6,615 bases of DNA from an uncultured Clostridia bacterium (GCA_937920115.1 CALGVF010000294.1:1-6615), one strand, 5' to 3'; positions 1 to 6,520 are shown, numbered from the stretch's first letter. Notes: generated by a model not told the origin, from the letters alone. Numbers and translations: made by a program.

Positions 1-1022
1 TAGCGGAAGGCGATACTTTGAAAGCCGAAAAAATCGACAAAGAACAGAAGTTCACGAAGCCCCCCGTGAGATTTACCGACGCGAGCCTCGTCAGAATCAT
101 GGAAGAAAAGGGCATCGGCAGACCGTCCACATATGCGACGATTATTTCGGTGCTGTCCAAGAGAAAGTACACGGTCAAGGAAGGGAAATATATCGTTCCT
201 ACGGACATTGCGTTCAGAATTACCGATATGCTCGTCAATTACTTCCCCGATATAATGGACGTGTCGTTCACGGCGGATATGGAAGACAAACTCGACGATA
301 TAGAAAACGGCGGCAAAGATTGGCATAAACTGATTGCCGAATTTTACCCGCCTTTCGCCGAAAAACTTGCTTTCGCGGCGACCGACGGCGACGAAGTTAC
401 CGATATTCTCTGCGAGAAATGCGGCTCGCCGATGATAAGAAAGAACGGCAGATACGGCAAATTCCTCGCTTGCTCGAAATATCCCGAGTGTTCCAACATC
501 AAGTCCGAACAGGAAGAAGTTTCCAACGTGAAATGCGACAAGTGCGGCGCGATGATGATATATAAGACGGGCAAATACGGGAAATTCCTCGCTTGTCCGA
601 ATTACCCCGAGTGTACGAACGTAAAACCCCTCGACGAGGAAACGACTACCGAAAAGTGCGAGAAGTGCGGCGGCGATATGGTCGTGAAAAAGGGCAGATT
701 CGGAAAATATTTGCAATGCGTCGCCTGCAAAGCGACCAAGAGTATGGCTGAAAAAGCGGGCGTTTGTCCGCAGTGCGGAAGTCCCACGCAGAAGATGCTT
801 TCCAAGTCGGGCAAGACCTTCTACGGCTGCTCGAAATACCCCGATTGCAACTTTATGAGTTGGGATATGCCCACGGGCGAACATTGCCCCAAGTGCGGCA
901 GTTATTTAGTGCTTGCGAAAGACGGAAAGACGAAGAAGTGTTCCAATAAAGAATGCGATTACGGCAACAAGTCGCAGAGAAAAGGCAAAAAGACGGGTAA
1001 AGAAAATGCCGACGAAAATTAA
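1..1022 (+). CDS. topA: DNA topoisomerase I (type IA), C-terminal part; 5' end lies outside the window
   Basis: This enzyme relaxes negative supercoils by cutting and passing one DNA strand. The reading frame is open to the left edge, with the first full codon at base 3; the TTG at 18 is an internal Leu codon, so the gene is cut by the window and not short. What remains starts near the end of the catalytic core: the family block containing ASLVRIMEEKGIGRPSTYA lies at about bases 81-140, followed by the core end (FPDIMDVSFTADMEDKLDDI). The active-site Tyr is upstream and not visible. The C-terminal tail has five zinc ribbons with Cys pairs at bases 411-491, 534-614, 657-728, 765-848 and 885-956. 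Ribbons 1, 2 and 4 share a GK.(F/L)..C..YP(E/D)C pattern, while ribbon 3 has a short second half (CVAC). A Lys-rich end follows, as expected for DNA contact. The stop at 1020-1022 lies inside trmFO. Identification is secure; the number of zinc ribbons varies across the family. Confidence 0.97.
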   Translation, partial: AEGDTLKAEKIDKEQKFTKPPVRFTDASLVRIMEEKGIGRPSTYATIISVLSKRKYTVKEGKYIVPTDIAFRITDMLVNYFPDIMDVSFTADMEDKLDDIENGGKDWHKLIAEFYPPFAEKLAFAATDGDEVTDILCEKCGSPMIRKNGRYGKFLACSKYPECSNIKSEQEEVSNVKCDKCGAMMIYKTGKYGKFLACPNYPECTNVKPLDEETTTEKCEKCGGDMVVKKGRFGKYLQCVACKATKSMAEKAGVCPQCGSPTQKMLSKSGKTFYGCSKYPDCNFMSWDMPTGEHCPKCGSYLVLAKDGKTKKCSNKECDYGNKSQRKGKKTGKENADEN

Positions 1023-2307
1023 GGTTATCGGCGGCGGACTCGCGGGAAGCGAAGCGGCGTATTACCTCGCGAAAAGGGGATATGACGTAACTCTCGTCGA
1101 TATAAAACCCAAGAGTTTTACGCCCGCCCACAAAAGCCCGCTGTACGGCGAACTCGTGTGTTCCAACTCGCTCAAAAGCAACGACGTTTACGCGAACGCC
1201 TGCGGACTTTTGAAAGAGGAAATGCGAATTTTGGGTTCTATGATTATCGCTTGCGGCGACGAAACGAGAGTTCCCGCAGGGGCGGCTCTCGCGGTCGACA
1301 GAGACGCTTTCGCGGCGAAAATCACCGAAAAACTGAAAGCCGTCGGGGGTATTACATTCGCTTGCAAAGAGGTCGAAAAAATCGACCCCGAAGAGTATAC
1401 CATAGTCGCCACGGGTCCTTTGACGACGGGCAAACTGTGCGATTTTCTCGAAGAATTTACGGGCAAAGGCTTCTATTTTTACGACGCCGCCGCCCCGATC
1501 GTCTCGGGCGATTCTATAGATTTCGACAACGCGTTTATCTCGGACAGATACGGCGAACTCGGCAAAGGCGATTACGTCAACTGCCCGATAGATAAAGACG
1601 GCTATCTCGAATTTTACCGCGAACTCATTTCGGCTAAGCGAGCCGAACTTCACGACTTCGAGAATATGAAAGTCTTTGAGGGCTGTATGCCCGTAGAGGT
1701 AATGGCGTTAAGGGGCGAGGACACCTTGCGTTTCGGACCGCTTAAACCCGTGGGGCTTACCGACCCCAAGACGGGCAGAAGACCTTACGCGTGCATGCAA
1801 CTCAGAAAAGAGGACGCCGAGGGCAGGAGGTACAATATAGTCGGTTTTCAGACCAACCTCTTGTTCCCCGAACAGAAAAGAGTGTTCTCGATATTCCCCG
1901 CCCTTAAAAACGCCGAGTTCCTGCGTTACGGGGTAATGCACAAAAATACCTTTTTGAACTCGCCCGACACGTTAAATTCCGACTTTTCCATGAAGAAATA
2001 TCCTAACGTGTATTTTGCGGGGCAGATTACGGGAGTAGAGGGTTACGTCGAGAGCGCGGCGAGCGGACTTCTGGCGGCTATAAACTTAGACCGAAAACTT
2101 ACGGGAAAGGAGCCGCTCGAACTGAATACGAAAACCGTTCTCGGGGCGTTGTCGAACTATATCGCGACCCCGAACGCCGATTTTCAGCCGATGAACGCGA
2201 ACTACGGAATACTCGCTCCGCTCGGTATAGACAAAGTTAAAAAATCGGACAAAAAACGCCTTATGAGTGAAAGGGCGATAGAAGAAATAAAGAAAATACG
2301 CTTATAA
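1006..2307 (+). CDS. trmFO: Methylenetetrahydrofolate-tRNA-(uracil-5-)-methyltransferase TrmFO
   Basis: TrmFO makes 5-methyluridine at position 54 of the tRNA T-loop in the cytoplasm. It takes the carbon from methylenetetrahydrofolate and uses FAD, not S-adenosylmethionine. The 433-residue product has the usual family length. The N-terminal dinucleotide-binding motif GGGLAGSEAA is at residues 9-18. The two cysteines known to matter in the B. subtilis enzyme are both present in context: Cys52 in ELVCSNSLKS and Cys227 in FEGCMPVEVMALRG. The C-terminal FAD-contact block AGQITGVEGYVESAASGL lies near residues 370-390. I chose ATG 1006 because MPTKIKVIGGG begins directly at the first beta strand. 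The frame is open further upstream to 913, but that would add 31 basic residues lying inside topA. The gene overlaps the topA end by 17 bp, and only a weak purine-rich site (around 993-1000) precedes it, so translational coupling to topA is likely. Confidence 0.96.
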   Translation: MPTKIKVIGGGLAGSEAAYYLAKRGYDVTLVDIKPKSFTPAHKSPLYGELVCSNSLKSNDVYANACGLLKEEMRILGSMIIACGDETRVPAGAALAVDRDAFAAKITEKLKAVGGITFACKEVEKIDPEEYTIVATGPLTTGKLCDFLEEFTGKGFYFYDAAAPIVSGDSIDFDNAFISDRYGELGKGDYVNCPIDKDGYLEFYRELISAKRAELHDFENMKVFEGCMPVEVMALRGEDTLRFGPLKPVGLTDPKTGRRPYACMQLRKEDAEGRRYNIVGFQTNLLFPEQKRVFSIFPALKNAEFLRYGVMHKNTFLNSPDTLNSDFSMKKYPNVYFAGQITGVEGYVESAASGLLAAINLDRKLTGKEPLELNTKTVLGALSNYIATPNADFQPMNANYGILAPLGIDKVKKSDKKRLMSERAIEEIKKIRL

Positions 2308-2315
2308 AATCCTAC

Positions 2316-2321
2316 GGGAGG
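2316..2321 (+). promoter_or_regulatory. Ribosome binding site of hslV
   Basis: GGGAGG lies 8 bases before ATG 2330, in the 22-bp gap after trmFO. It fixes the hslV start at the Met seven residues before the conserved Thr-Thr, which matters for which residue becomes the nucleophile. Confidence 0.8.
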
Positions 2322-2329
2322 TAAACAAA

Positions 2330-2869
2330 ATGAGTATAGAATTCAGAGGAACTACCATTTGCGCGGTGAGAAAAGACGGCAAAACGGCAATTGCGGGCGA
2401 CGGTCAGGTCACTATGGGCGAATCGGTAATTTTCAAGAACAACGCTAAAAAAGTAAGAAGAATATACAACGGCAACGTAATTATAGGCTTCGCGGGCGGA
2501 GTCGCGGACGCGTTCTCGCTGTGCGAGAGATTCGAGGCGATGCTCAATAAATACGCGGGCAACTTGGAGAGAAGCGCGGTGGAACTCGCCGAACAGTGGC
2601 GTAGAGATCAGGCGGGCAGAAAACTCGAAGCGATGATGATTTGCGCCGACAAAACGGGCTTGTTCATAATCTCGGGTCAGGGCGACGTGATGCAGCCCGA
2701 CGACGACGTGTGCGCGATCGGAAGCGGCGGCAACTACGCTCTCGCGGCGGCAAGGGCACTCAAAGACGAAACGAATTATTCAGCCGAAGAAATCGCCGTT
2801 AAAGCATTGAAAATAGCAAGCAGAATATGCGTTTTCACCAACGACAATATTCGTTGCGAAACGGTATAA
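2330..2869 (+). CDS. hslV: ATP-dependent protease peptidase subunit HslV (ClpQ/CodW)
   Basis: HslV is the proteasome-like peptidase that forms a double hexameric ring and degrades proteins unfolded by HslU in the cytoplasm. The 179-residue length is normal. Visible landmarks are Thr8-Thr9 followed by the first strand, GDGQVTMG at residues 23-30, the KKVRR segment at 40-44 whose second Lys aligns with the catalytic Lys33 of the E. coli enzyme, FAGGVADAF at about 54-62, KLEAMMI in the middle and GSGGNYALAAARAL near residues 132-145. The N-terminus is MSIEFRGTT. In E. coli the mature enzyme begins at Thr, whereas B. subtilis CodW is described as an N-terminal serine protease with an extra stretch before its Thr-Thr. 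This protein resembles the second arrangement, so the nucleophile (Ser2 or Thr8) is unresolved. It sits 12 bp before hslU, its obligate partner. Confidence 0.96.
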   Translation: MSIEFRGTTICAVRKDGKTAIAGDGQVTMGESVIFKNNAKKVRRIYNGNVIIGFAGGVADAFSLCERFEAMLNKYAGNLERSAVELAEQWRRDQAGRKLEAMMICADKTGLFIISGQGDVMQPDDDVCAIGSGGNYALAAARALKDETNYSAEEIAVKALKIASRICVFTNDNIRCETV

Positions 2870-2874
2870 GGAGG
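2868..2874 (+). promoter_or_regulatory. Ribosome binding site of hslU, overlapping the hslV stop codon
   Basis: AAGGAGG shares its first two bases with the hslV TAA (2867-2869) and lies 7 bases before ATG 2882. This close to consensus site, overlapping the end of hslV, suggests coordinated output of the two subunits. Confidence 0.85.
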
Positions 2875-2881
2875 CATATAT

Positions 2882-4195
2882 ATGGATTTATCGCCGAGAG
2901 AGATAGTAAAGGAACTCGACAAATACATCATAGGGCAGGAAAAAGCCAAAAGGGCTGTCGCAATCGCCCTCAGAAACAGATACAGGCGGAGTAAACTTTC
3001 CCCCGAACTGAGAGAGGAAATCACCCCGAAAAACATTATAATGAAAGGACCTACGGGCGTGGGAAAAACGGAAATCGCGAGGAGACTTGCGAAACTCGTC
3101 AAAGCCCCGTTTATAAAGGTCGAAGCGACTAAGTATACCGAAGTCGGTTACGTCGGCAGAGACGTGGAATCTATGGTAAGAGACCTCGTCGAAGCGAGTT
3201 ACCGAATGGTAAAAGAGGAGAGTTTCGCGGGCGTTTCCAAAAAGGCTACCGCCGTCGCGGAGAAAAAAGTGCTTGCGGCTCTTTCGGAAACGCTTAAAAC
3301 CGAGAGGGGCGAGAAGTCCAAAGAGGAATGGGAAGCCGAGACCTTGGAAAGGCTCAGAAAGGGCGACTACGACAAGTTTATTATCGAAACGGACGTCGCC
3401 GAAGCCCCGCCCGCATTGGAACTCGCAAACGGTATGAACGCAGAGATCACGCTCGGTTCCATTTTCGACGGAATTATGCCGAAGAGGCGTAAAAAGAGAA
3501 AAATCACCGTAAAAGAGGCGATGGAACTTATCGTCGCGGAAGAGAGCGATAAACTTATCGACAACGACGCCGTCAAGTCCGAAGCGGTCAGAAGAGCCGA
3601 GGAAGAGGGTATCATTTTTATCGACGAGATAGACAAAATCGCGAACGGAGCGAAGTCGGGCGGCGGTCAGGACGTGTCGAGAGAGGGCGTTCAGAGAGAT
3701 ATTCTGCCGATAGTCGAAGGCTCGACCGTAAACACCAAATACGGCTTGGTCAAGACCGATTATATACTGTTTATCGCGGCGGGGGCGTTCCACGTTTCCA
3801 AAGTCGAGGACTTGATTCCCGAACTTCAAGGCAGATTCCCCATTAAAGTCGAACTCGAAAGTCTTACGAAAGAGGACTTCGTAAACATTCTGACCCTTAC
3901 CAAAAACGCGATAACTTCGCAGTACGCAACCCTTCTCGCGGTGGATAATATCGAACTCGAATTCACGAGGGGAGCGATTGAAAAAATCGCCGAGATTTCC
4001 GCAGATATAAACGCGACGAGCGAGGATATCGGAGCGAGAAGACTTCATACCGTTATGGAGAACCTCGTCGAGGACATTTCGTTCAACGCGGGCGGAGACG
4101 TTCCGCATACCAAAGTCGTAGTGGACGAGAAATACGTTACCGACCATCTGTCCAAGGAAATCGAGGACAGGAGCGTTAGAAAATATATTTTGTAA
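2882..4195 (+). CDS. hslU: ATP-dependent protease ATPase subunit HslU (ClpY)
   Basis: HslU is the AAA+ unfoldase ring that feeds substrates into HslV. At 437 residues it is close to the E. coli protein (443). The N-terminal block SPREIVKELDKYIIGQEKAK is typical of the family. Walker A GPTGVGKT is at residues 56-63 and the pore loop GYVG at 89-92, inside the TKYTEVGYVGRDVES block. The variable I domain spans about 110-240 and ends in a basic RRKKRK run (202-207). Walker B IIFIDEID is at 244-251, the Arg in ELQGRFP (Arg318) is in the arginine-finger position, and the sensor-2 GARR is at 384-387. The C-terminus SVRKYIL is of the kind that inserts between HslV subunits to activate the peptidase. 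No key residue is missing. A long antisense frame over this gene is explained by codon bias and is not a gene. Confidence 0.98.
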   Translation: MDLSPREIVKELDKYIIGQEKAKRAVAIALRNRYRRSKLSPELREEITPKNIIMKGPTGVGKTEIARRLAKLVKAPFIKVEATKYTEVGYVGRDVESMVRDLVEASYRMVKEESFAGVSKKATAVAEKKVLAALSETLKTERGEKSKEEWEAETLERLRKGDYDKFIIETDVAEAPPALELANGMNAEITLGSIFDGIMPKRRKKRKITVKEAMELIVAEESDKLIDNDAVKSEAVRRAEEEGIIFIDEIDKIANGAKSGGGQDVSREGVQRDILPIVEGSTVNTKYGLVKTDYILFIAAGAFHVSKVEDLIPELQGRFPIKVELESLTKEDFVNILTLTKNAITSQYATLLAVDNIELEFTRGAIEKIAEISADINATSEDIGARRLHTVMENLVEDISFNAGGDVPHTKVVVDEKYVTDHLSKEIEDRSVRKYIL

Positions 4196-4232
4196 TCGTC
4201 GCGAGAAAACTGCGATATATGAGGGATTTTAT

Positions 4233-4237
4233 AGGAG
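4233..4237 (+). promoter_or_regulatory. Ribosome binding site deciding the hisS start
   Basis: AGGAG lies 8 bases before ATG 4246. An in-frame ATG at 4219 has no comparable site and would add nine residues that are not part of the conserved HisRS N-terminus, so 4246 is the better start. Confidence 0.8.
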
Positions 4238-4245
4238 TAAACATT

Positions 4246-5490
4246 ATGATAAACATACCGAAAGGAACAAAAGACGTACTGCCCGAAGAGAGTTATAAGT
4301 GGCACTACGTCGAGAAAATAGCGAGAGAAACGGCTGACTTATATTGCCTTAAAGAAATACGCACGCCGACTTTCGAGCATACCGAACTCTTTTTGAGAGG
4401 AGTCGGCGAAACCACGGACGTGGTAAACAAGGAAATGTACACTTTCCTCGACAAGGGCGACAGAAGCATTACTTTAAAGCCCGAGGGGACGGCGGGAGTC
4501 GCGAGAAGTTTCATAGAAAACGGACTTTTCAACGGAGCGATGCCCCTTAAAATGTACTATATCACGCCCGTATTCAGATACGAAAATCCGCAGAAAGGCA
4601 GGCTCAGAGAGCATCATCAGTTCGGCGTGGAAATCTACGGCGGCGAGGGAGCGGATACGGACGCGGAAGTAATCAAACTCGCTTATACCGTTTTGAGAAA
4701 ATGCGGACTGAAAGTCAAACTGTATATCAACAGTATGGGCTGTCCCGAGTGCAGAAAGAAGTACAACGAGGCGTTGAAGGGGTATTTTGCCGACAAACTC
4801 GACAAACTTTGCCCGACCTGCCGCGAAAGATACGTCAAAAATCCGCTCAGAATACTCGATTGCAAGAGCGAAGAGTGCAAGGCTTTATGCGTTGACGCCC
4901 CCAAAATTACCGAGTATCTCTGCGACGATTGCAAGGCCCATTTCGAGAAATTGCAGGTTCTGCTTAGTGATTGCGGAGTCGATTTCGAGATTAACCCGTA
5001 TATCGTGAGAGGTCTCGACTATTACACGAGGACGGTTTTCGAGTTCGTCACGACTTCGCTCGGCTCGCAAGGCACCGTTTGCGGCGGCGGCAGATACGAC
5101 AACCTCATATCTCAACTCGGCGGAACGGCTACCCCCGGAGTCGGTTTCGGTATGGGCATAGAGAGACTTCTAATGCTTATGGAAGCGGAAGGCGTGGAAA
5201 TTCCCAAGCCCGAAACGGTAAAACTGTATATTGCGACTATGGGCGAAGCCGCTTATGAAAAGGCGTTTTCGATAGCCTCGGCGCTGAGGGATAAAGGCGT
5301 TAAAACGGAAATCGACCACGCGGGAAGAGGTATAAAGGCTCAGTTTAAATACGCGGATAAAATAGGAGCGGAAAACGTAGTCACGCTCGGCGAAAACGAG
5401 ATACAAAGCGGCGTTTGCAAGATAAAGAGAATGTCCGACGGCACGCAGACAGAAGTTCGTATCGACGATATTTCGACATATTTCGCTTAA
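4246..5490 (+). CDS. hisS: Histidyl-tRNA synthetase
   Basis: This class II synthetase charges tRNA-His with histidine in the cytoplasm. The 414-residue product begins with the family signature IPKGTKDVLPEES. Motif 1 is near residues 38-70 (RTPTFEHTELFLRGVGETTD), motif 2 near 77-130 (TLKPEGTAGVAR, then FRYENPQKGRLREHHQFGVE), and motif 3 at about 298-311 (GVGFGMGIERLL). The histidine-specific blocks RGLDYYTRTVFEF (255-267) and CGGGRYD (279-285) are present, followed by an anticodon-binding domain from about 325. Residues 166-229 hold nine cysteines, eight of them in pairs: Cys166/169, 189/192, 206/211 and 226/229, plus Cys215. This insert between motif 2 and the histidine block is seen, from memory, in other clostridial HisRS proteins and may bind zinc. 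The gene starts 50 bp after hslU. Its place here, where B. subtilis has codY, is unusual. Confidence 0.97.
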   Translation: MINIPKGTKDVLPEESYKWHYVEKIARETADLYCLKEIRTPTFEHTELFLRGVGETTDVVNKEMYTFLDKGDRSITLKPEGTAGVARSFIENGLFNGAMPLKMYYITPVFRYENPQKGRLREHHQFGVEIYGGEGADTDAEVIKLAYTVLRKCGLKVKLYINSMGCPECRKKYNEALKGYFADKLDKLCPTCRERYVKNPLRILDCKSEECKALCVDAPKITEYLCDDCKAHFEKLQVLLSDCGVDFEINPYIVRGLDYYTRTVFEFVTTSLGSQGTVCGGGRYDNLISQLGGTATPGVGFGMGIERLLMLMEAEGVEIPKPETVKLYIATMGEAAYEKAFSIASALRDKGVKTEIDHAGRGIKAQFKYADKIGAENVVTLGENEIQSGVCKIKRMSDGTQTEVRIDDISTYFA

Positions 5491-5507
5491 ATTTACGCAT
5501 ACTTAGT

Positions 5508-5533
5508 TCGGGAAGAGGTTAGTCTCGACCCGA
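5508..5533 (+). other. Imperfect hairpin between hisS and the thioredoxin gene
   Basis: TCGGG (5508-5512) can pair with CCCGA (5529-5533), and inside it GAG (5515-5517) with CTC (5524-5526) around a 6-base loop, leaving a 2x2 internal loop. No T-run follows, so it is not a standard intrinsic terminator. It lies just before the thioredoxin ribosome binding site and could affect mRNA processing or initiation, or could be chance. Confidence 0.3.
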
Positions 5534-5540
5534 TAACAAC

Positions 5541-5546
5541 GGAGGT
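5541..5546 (+). promoter_or_regulatory. Ribosome binding site of the thioredoxin gene
   Basis: GGAGGT lies 9 bases before ATG 5556 and supports this start, which also gives a normal thioredoxin N-terminal length. Confidence 0.8.
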
Positions 5547-5555
5547 AAAAATACT

Positions 5556-5882
5556 ATGGATGAAATAATCAACATACTTGATGACGAGTTTGAAAAAGAA
5601 GTATTACAGTCCGACAAGCCTGTACTCGTCGATTTTTGGGCGAGTTGGTGTATGCCTTGCAGAATGCAAAGCGAAGTTTTACACGGAATGGTCGGAGATT
5701 TGAGCGGTAAGGTCAAAATAGTCAAAGTCAACGTTGACGAATGCGAAAAGACCGCCGTCAAATACGGAATTTCGAGTATTCCCACGCTTATGGTATTCAG
5801 CGGCGGCGAACTCAAAGAAAAAAGCGTAGGGCTTTCCTCAGATAAGGAAATAAGTTCGATGCTCATTAAGTATATAGGTTAA
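5556..5882 (+). CDS. Thioredoxin-family protein with a CMPC active site
   Basis: A single-domain thioredoxin of 108 residues, the usual length, with no signal peptide or membrane segment, so cytoplasmic. Thioredoxins reduce disulfides in target proteins and are recharged by thioredoxin reductase, which is not in this window. The fold landmarks are clear: VLVDFWASWC at 23-32, the active-site CxxC at Cys32-Cys35, VNVDE at 58-62, the cis-proline block SSIPT with Pro76, and the late GG turn at 83-84. The two residues between the cysteines are Met-Pro, where the classical enzyme has Gly-Pro; this pair tunes redox potential and partner choice. A third cysteine, Cys63, follows VNVDE. It could be a general or a specialised thioredoxin, so I give no trxA symbol. 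It lies 65 bp after hisS and 22 bp before the next gene. Confidence 0.92.
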   Translation: MDEIINILDDEFEKEVLQSDKPVLVDFWASWCMPCRMQSEVLHGMVGDLSGKVKIVKVNVDECEKTAVKYGISSIPTLMVFSGGELKEKSVGLSSDKEISSMLIKYIG

Positions 5883-5892
5883 AATCTCGGAT

Positions 5893-5899
5893 AGAGGTG
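5893..5899 (+). promoter_or_regulatory. Ribosome binding site of the membrane zinc-ribbon gene
   Basis: AGAGGTG ends 5 bases before ATG 5905. It is less perfect than the sites of the neighbouring genes, but it is the only candidate and supports this start, which places a short basic N-terminus before the first membrane helix. Confidence 0.65.
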
Positions 5900-5904
5900 A
5901 GAAT

Positions 5905-6402
5905 ATGAAACAAATAAACAAATCTGCGACGAGGCTTCTCGTCTTTGCGTTGCTTTCCGCTTGTCTTTTAGTCGGCGGCATACCTATGATAATAATAGGG
6001 GCGGCAAATAAGATGACTGCGGTAATGGTCTTAGGCATCGTTTTTACCGCGTTCGATTTTTACGCCTGTCCGATACTCTTTTCGGTTTACGGCGGTGTAA
6101 ACAATCTGAAAAAGGTAGTGAAAGCGATCGAAATCGACAAGATATACGACGTTAAAAATATCGCCGTTCAGACGGGTTTAAACGAAGAAACGGTCAAAGC
6201 GGACGTTCTGAAATGTATCGAAAAAGGATATATAGCGGGACTTTTGTTCGACGGCGAGACTCTCCGCTACAACGACAATAGAAGAGCCGAGCGGAGATTA
6301 TTACATATGAAATGTCCGAGTTGCGGCGCGCCGATAGACTATTATGCTGACGAGGCTCCCGTCTGTCCGTACTGCGGTGCCTCGGCAGATAAAAAAGCAT
6401 AA
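5905..6402 (+). CDS. Unrecognised membrane protein: two transmembrane helices, helix-turn-helix-like segment, C-terminal zinc ribbon
   Basis: I do not recognise a named family. The 165-residue protein has a short basic N-terminus (Lys2, Lys6, Arg10), then two hydrophobic helices at about 11-33 and 38-63 joined by a short GAANKM turn, an arrangement predicting a hairpin in the membrane with both ends in the cytoplasm. Residues about 78-121 (from DKIYDVKNIAVQTGLNEE to LRY) have the rhythm of a small winged-helix: a helix, a TGLNEETVKADV second helix, a GYI turn and a short strand. After a basic linker (NRRAERR, 125-131) comes a zinc ribbon with CPSCG (Cys137/140) and CPYCG (Cys154/157). Similar combinations occur, from memory, in many clostridial proteins of unknown role. 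A membrane-tethered regulator or scaffold is possible, but that is inference. The stop codon (6400-6402) sits at the edge of the downstream repeat. Confidence 0.75.
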   Translation: MKQINKSATRLLVFALLSACLLVGGIPMIIIGAANKMTAVMVLGIVFTAFDFYACPILFSVYGGVNNLKKVVKAIEIDKIYDVKNIAVQTGLNEETVKADVLKCIEKGYIAGLLFDGETLRYNDNRRAERRLLHMKCPSCGAPIDYYADEAPVCPYCGASADKKA

Positions 6403-6496
6403 CCTATTTGCTTCCTCCTTCGAGGGTAAATTCCTCCGTTGAAGCGGAGAAAACGTCGCAAAGCAACAAAAGAGGGGCGTTCGCCGCGTAGGCGAA
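6401..6496. repeat. Palindrome-rich repeat, copy 1
   Basis: Aligns with copy 2 at an offset of 120-121 bases, with the best match in 6431-6472. It folds into four small stems: CCTC 6414-6417 with GAGG 6422-6425; CTCCG 6434-6438 with CGGAG 6445-6449; GTCGC 6455-6459 with GCAAC 6463-6467 (one mismatch); and TTCGCC 6480-6485 with GGCGAA 6491-6496 (perfect, 5-base loop). It starts at the stop codon of the upstream gene. No transposase or long open frame with a ribosome site is present. The likely nature is a dispersed intergenic palindromic element (REP-like or MITE-like remnant), but that is inference. Confidence 0.7.
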
Positions 6497-6520
6497 GTGG
6501 CTTTTGCAATCAAAAAATCT
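6497..6520. other. Spacer between the two repeat copies
   Basis: A short AT-rich spacer containing a TTTTG/CAAAA inverted pair (6502-6506 and 6511-6515) around CAAT. No promoter or gene is evident. Its last bases resemble those just before copy 1, so it may belong to the repeat unit. Confidence 0.4.

Noticed and set aside
913..1005. Longer trmFO start, 31 codons upstream
   Set aside because: The extra residues are a basic, low-complexity read-through of the topA zinc-ribbon region, and the family starts directly with the FAD-binding strand that follows ATG 1006.
853..1653. A 266-codon open frame on the - strand across the end of topA and the start of trmFO
   Set aside because: It covers two well-conserved genes on the other strand, has no recognisable domain and shows the same Arg/Phe-rich composition as other antisense shadows.
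2888..4147. A 419-codon open frame on the - strand across hslU
   Set aside because: It is in codon register with hslU, so its stops would be TTA, CTA or TCA codons of hslU. hslU almost never uses these (the single TTA at 2888 ends the frame), so the open stretch follows from codon bias. The product is Arg/Phe-rich with no recognisable domain.
4199..4215. TCGC/GCGA inverted repeat in the hslU-hisS gap as a terminator
   Set aside because: The stem has only four pairs with a 9-base loop, and no T-run follows.
4190..4221. Possible promoter before hisS (TTGTAA followed by TATATG)
   Set aside because: Both hexamers match consensus at only four positions and the gap is 20 bases, so chance is the better explanation.
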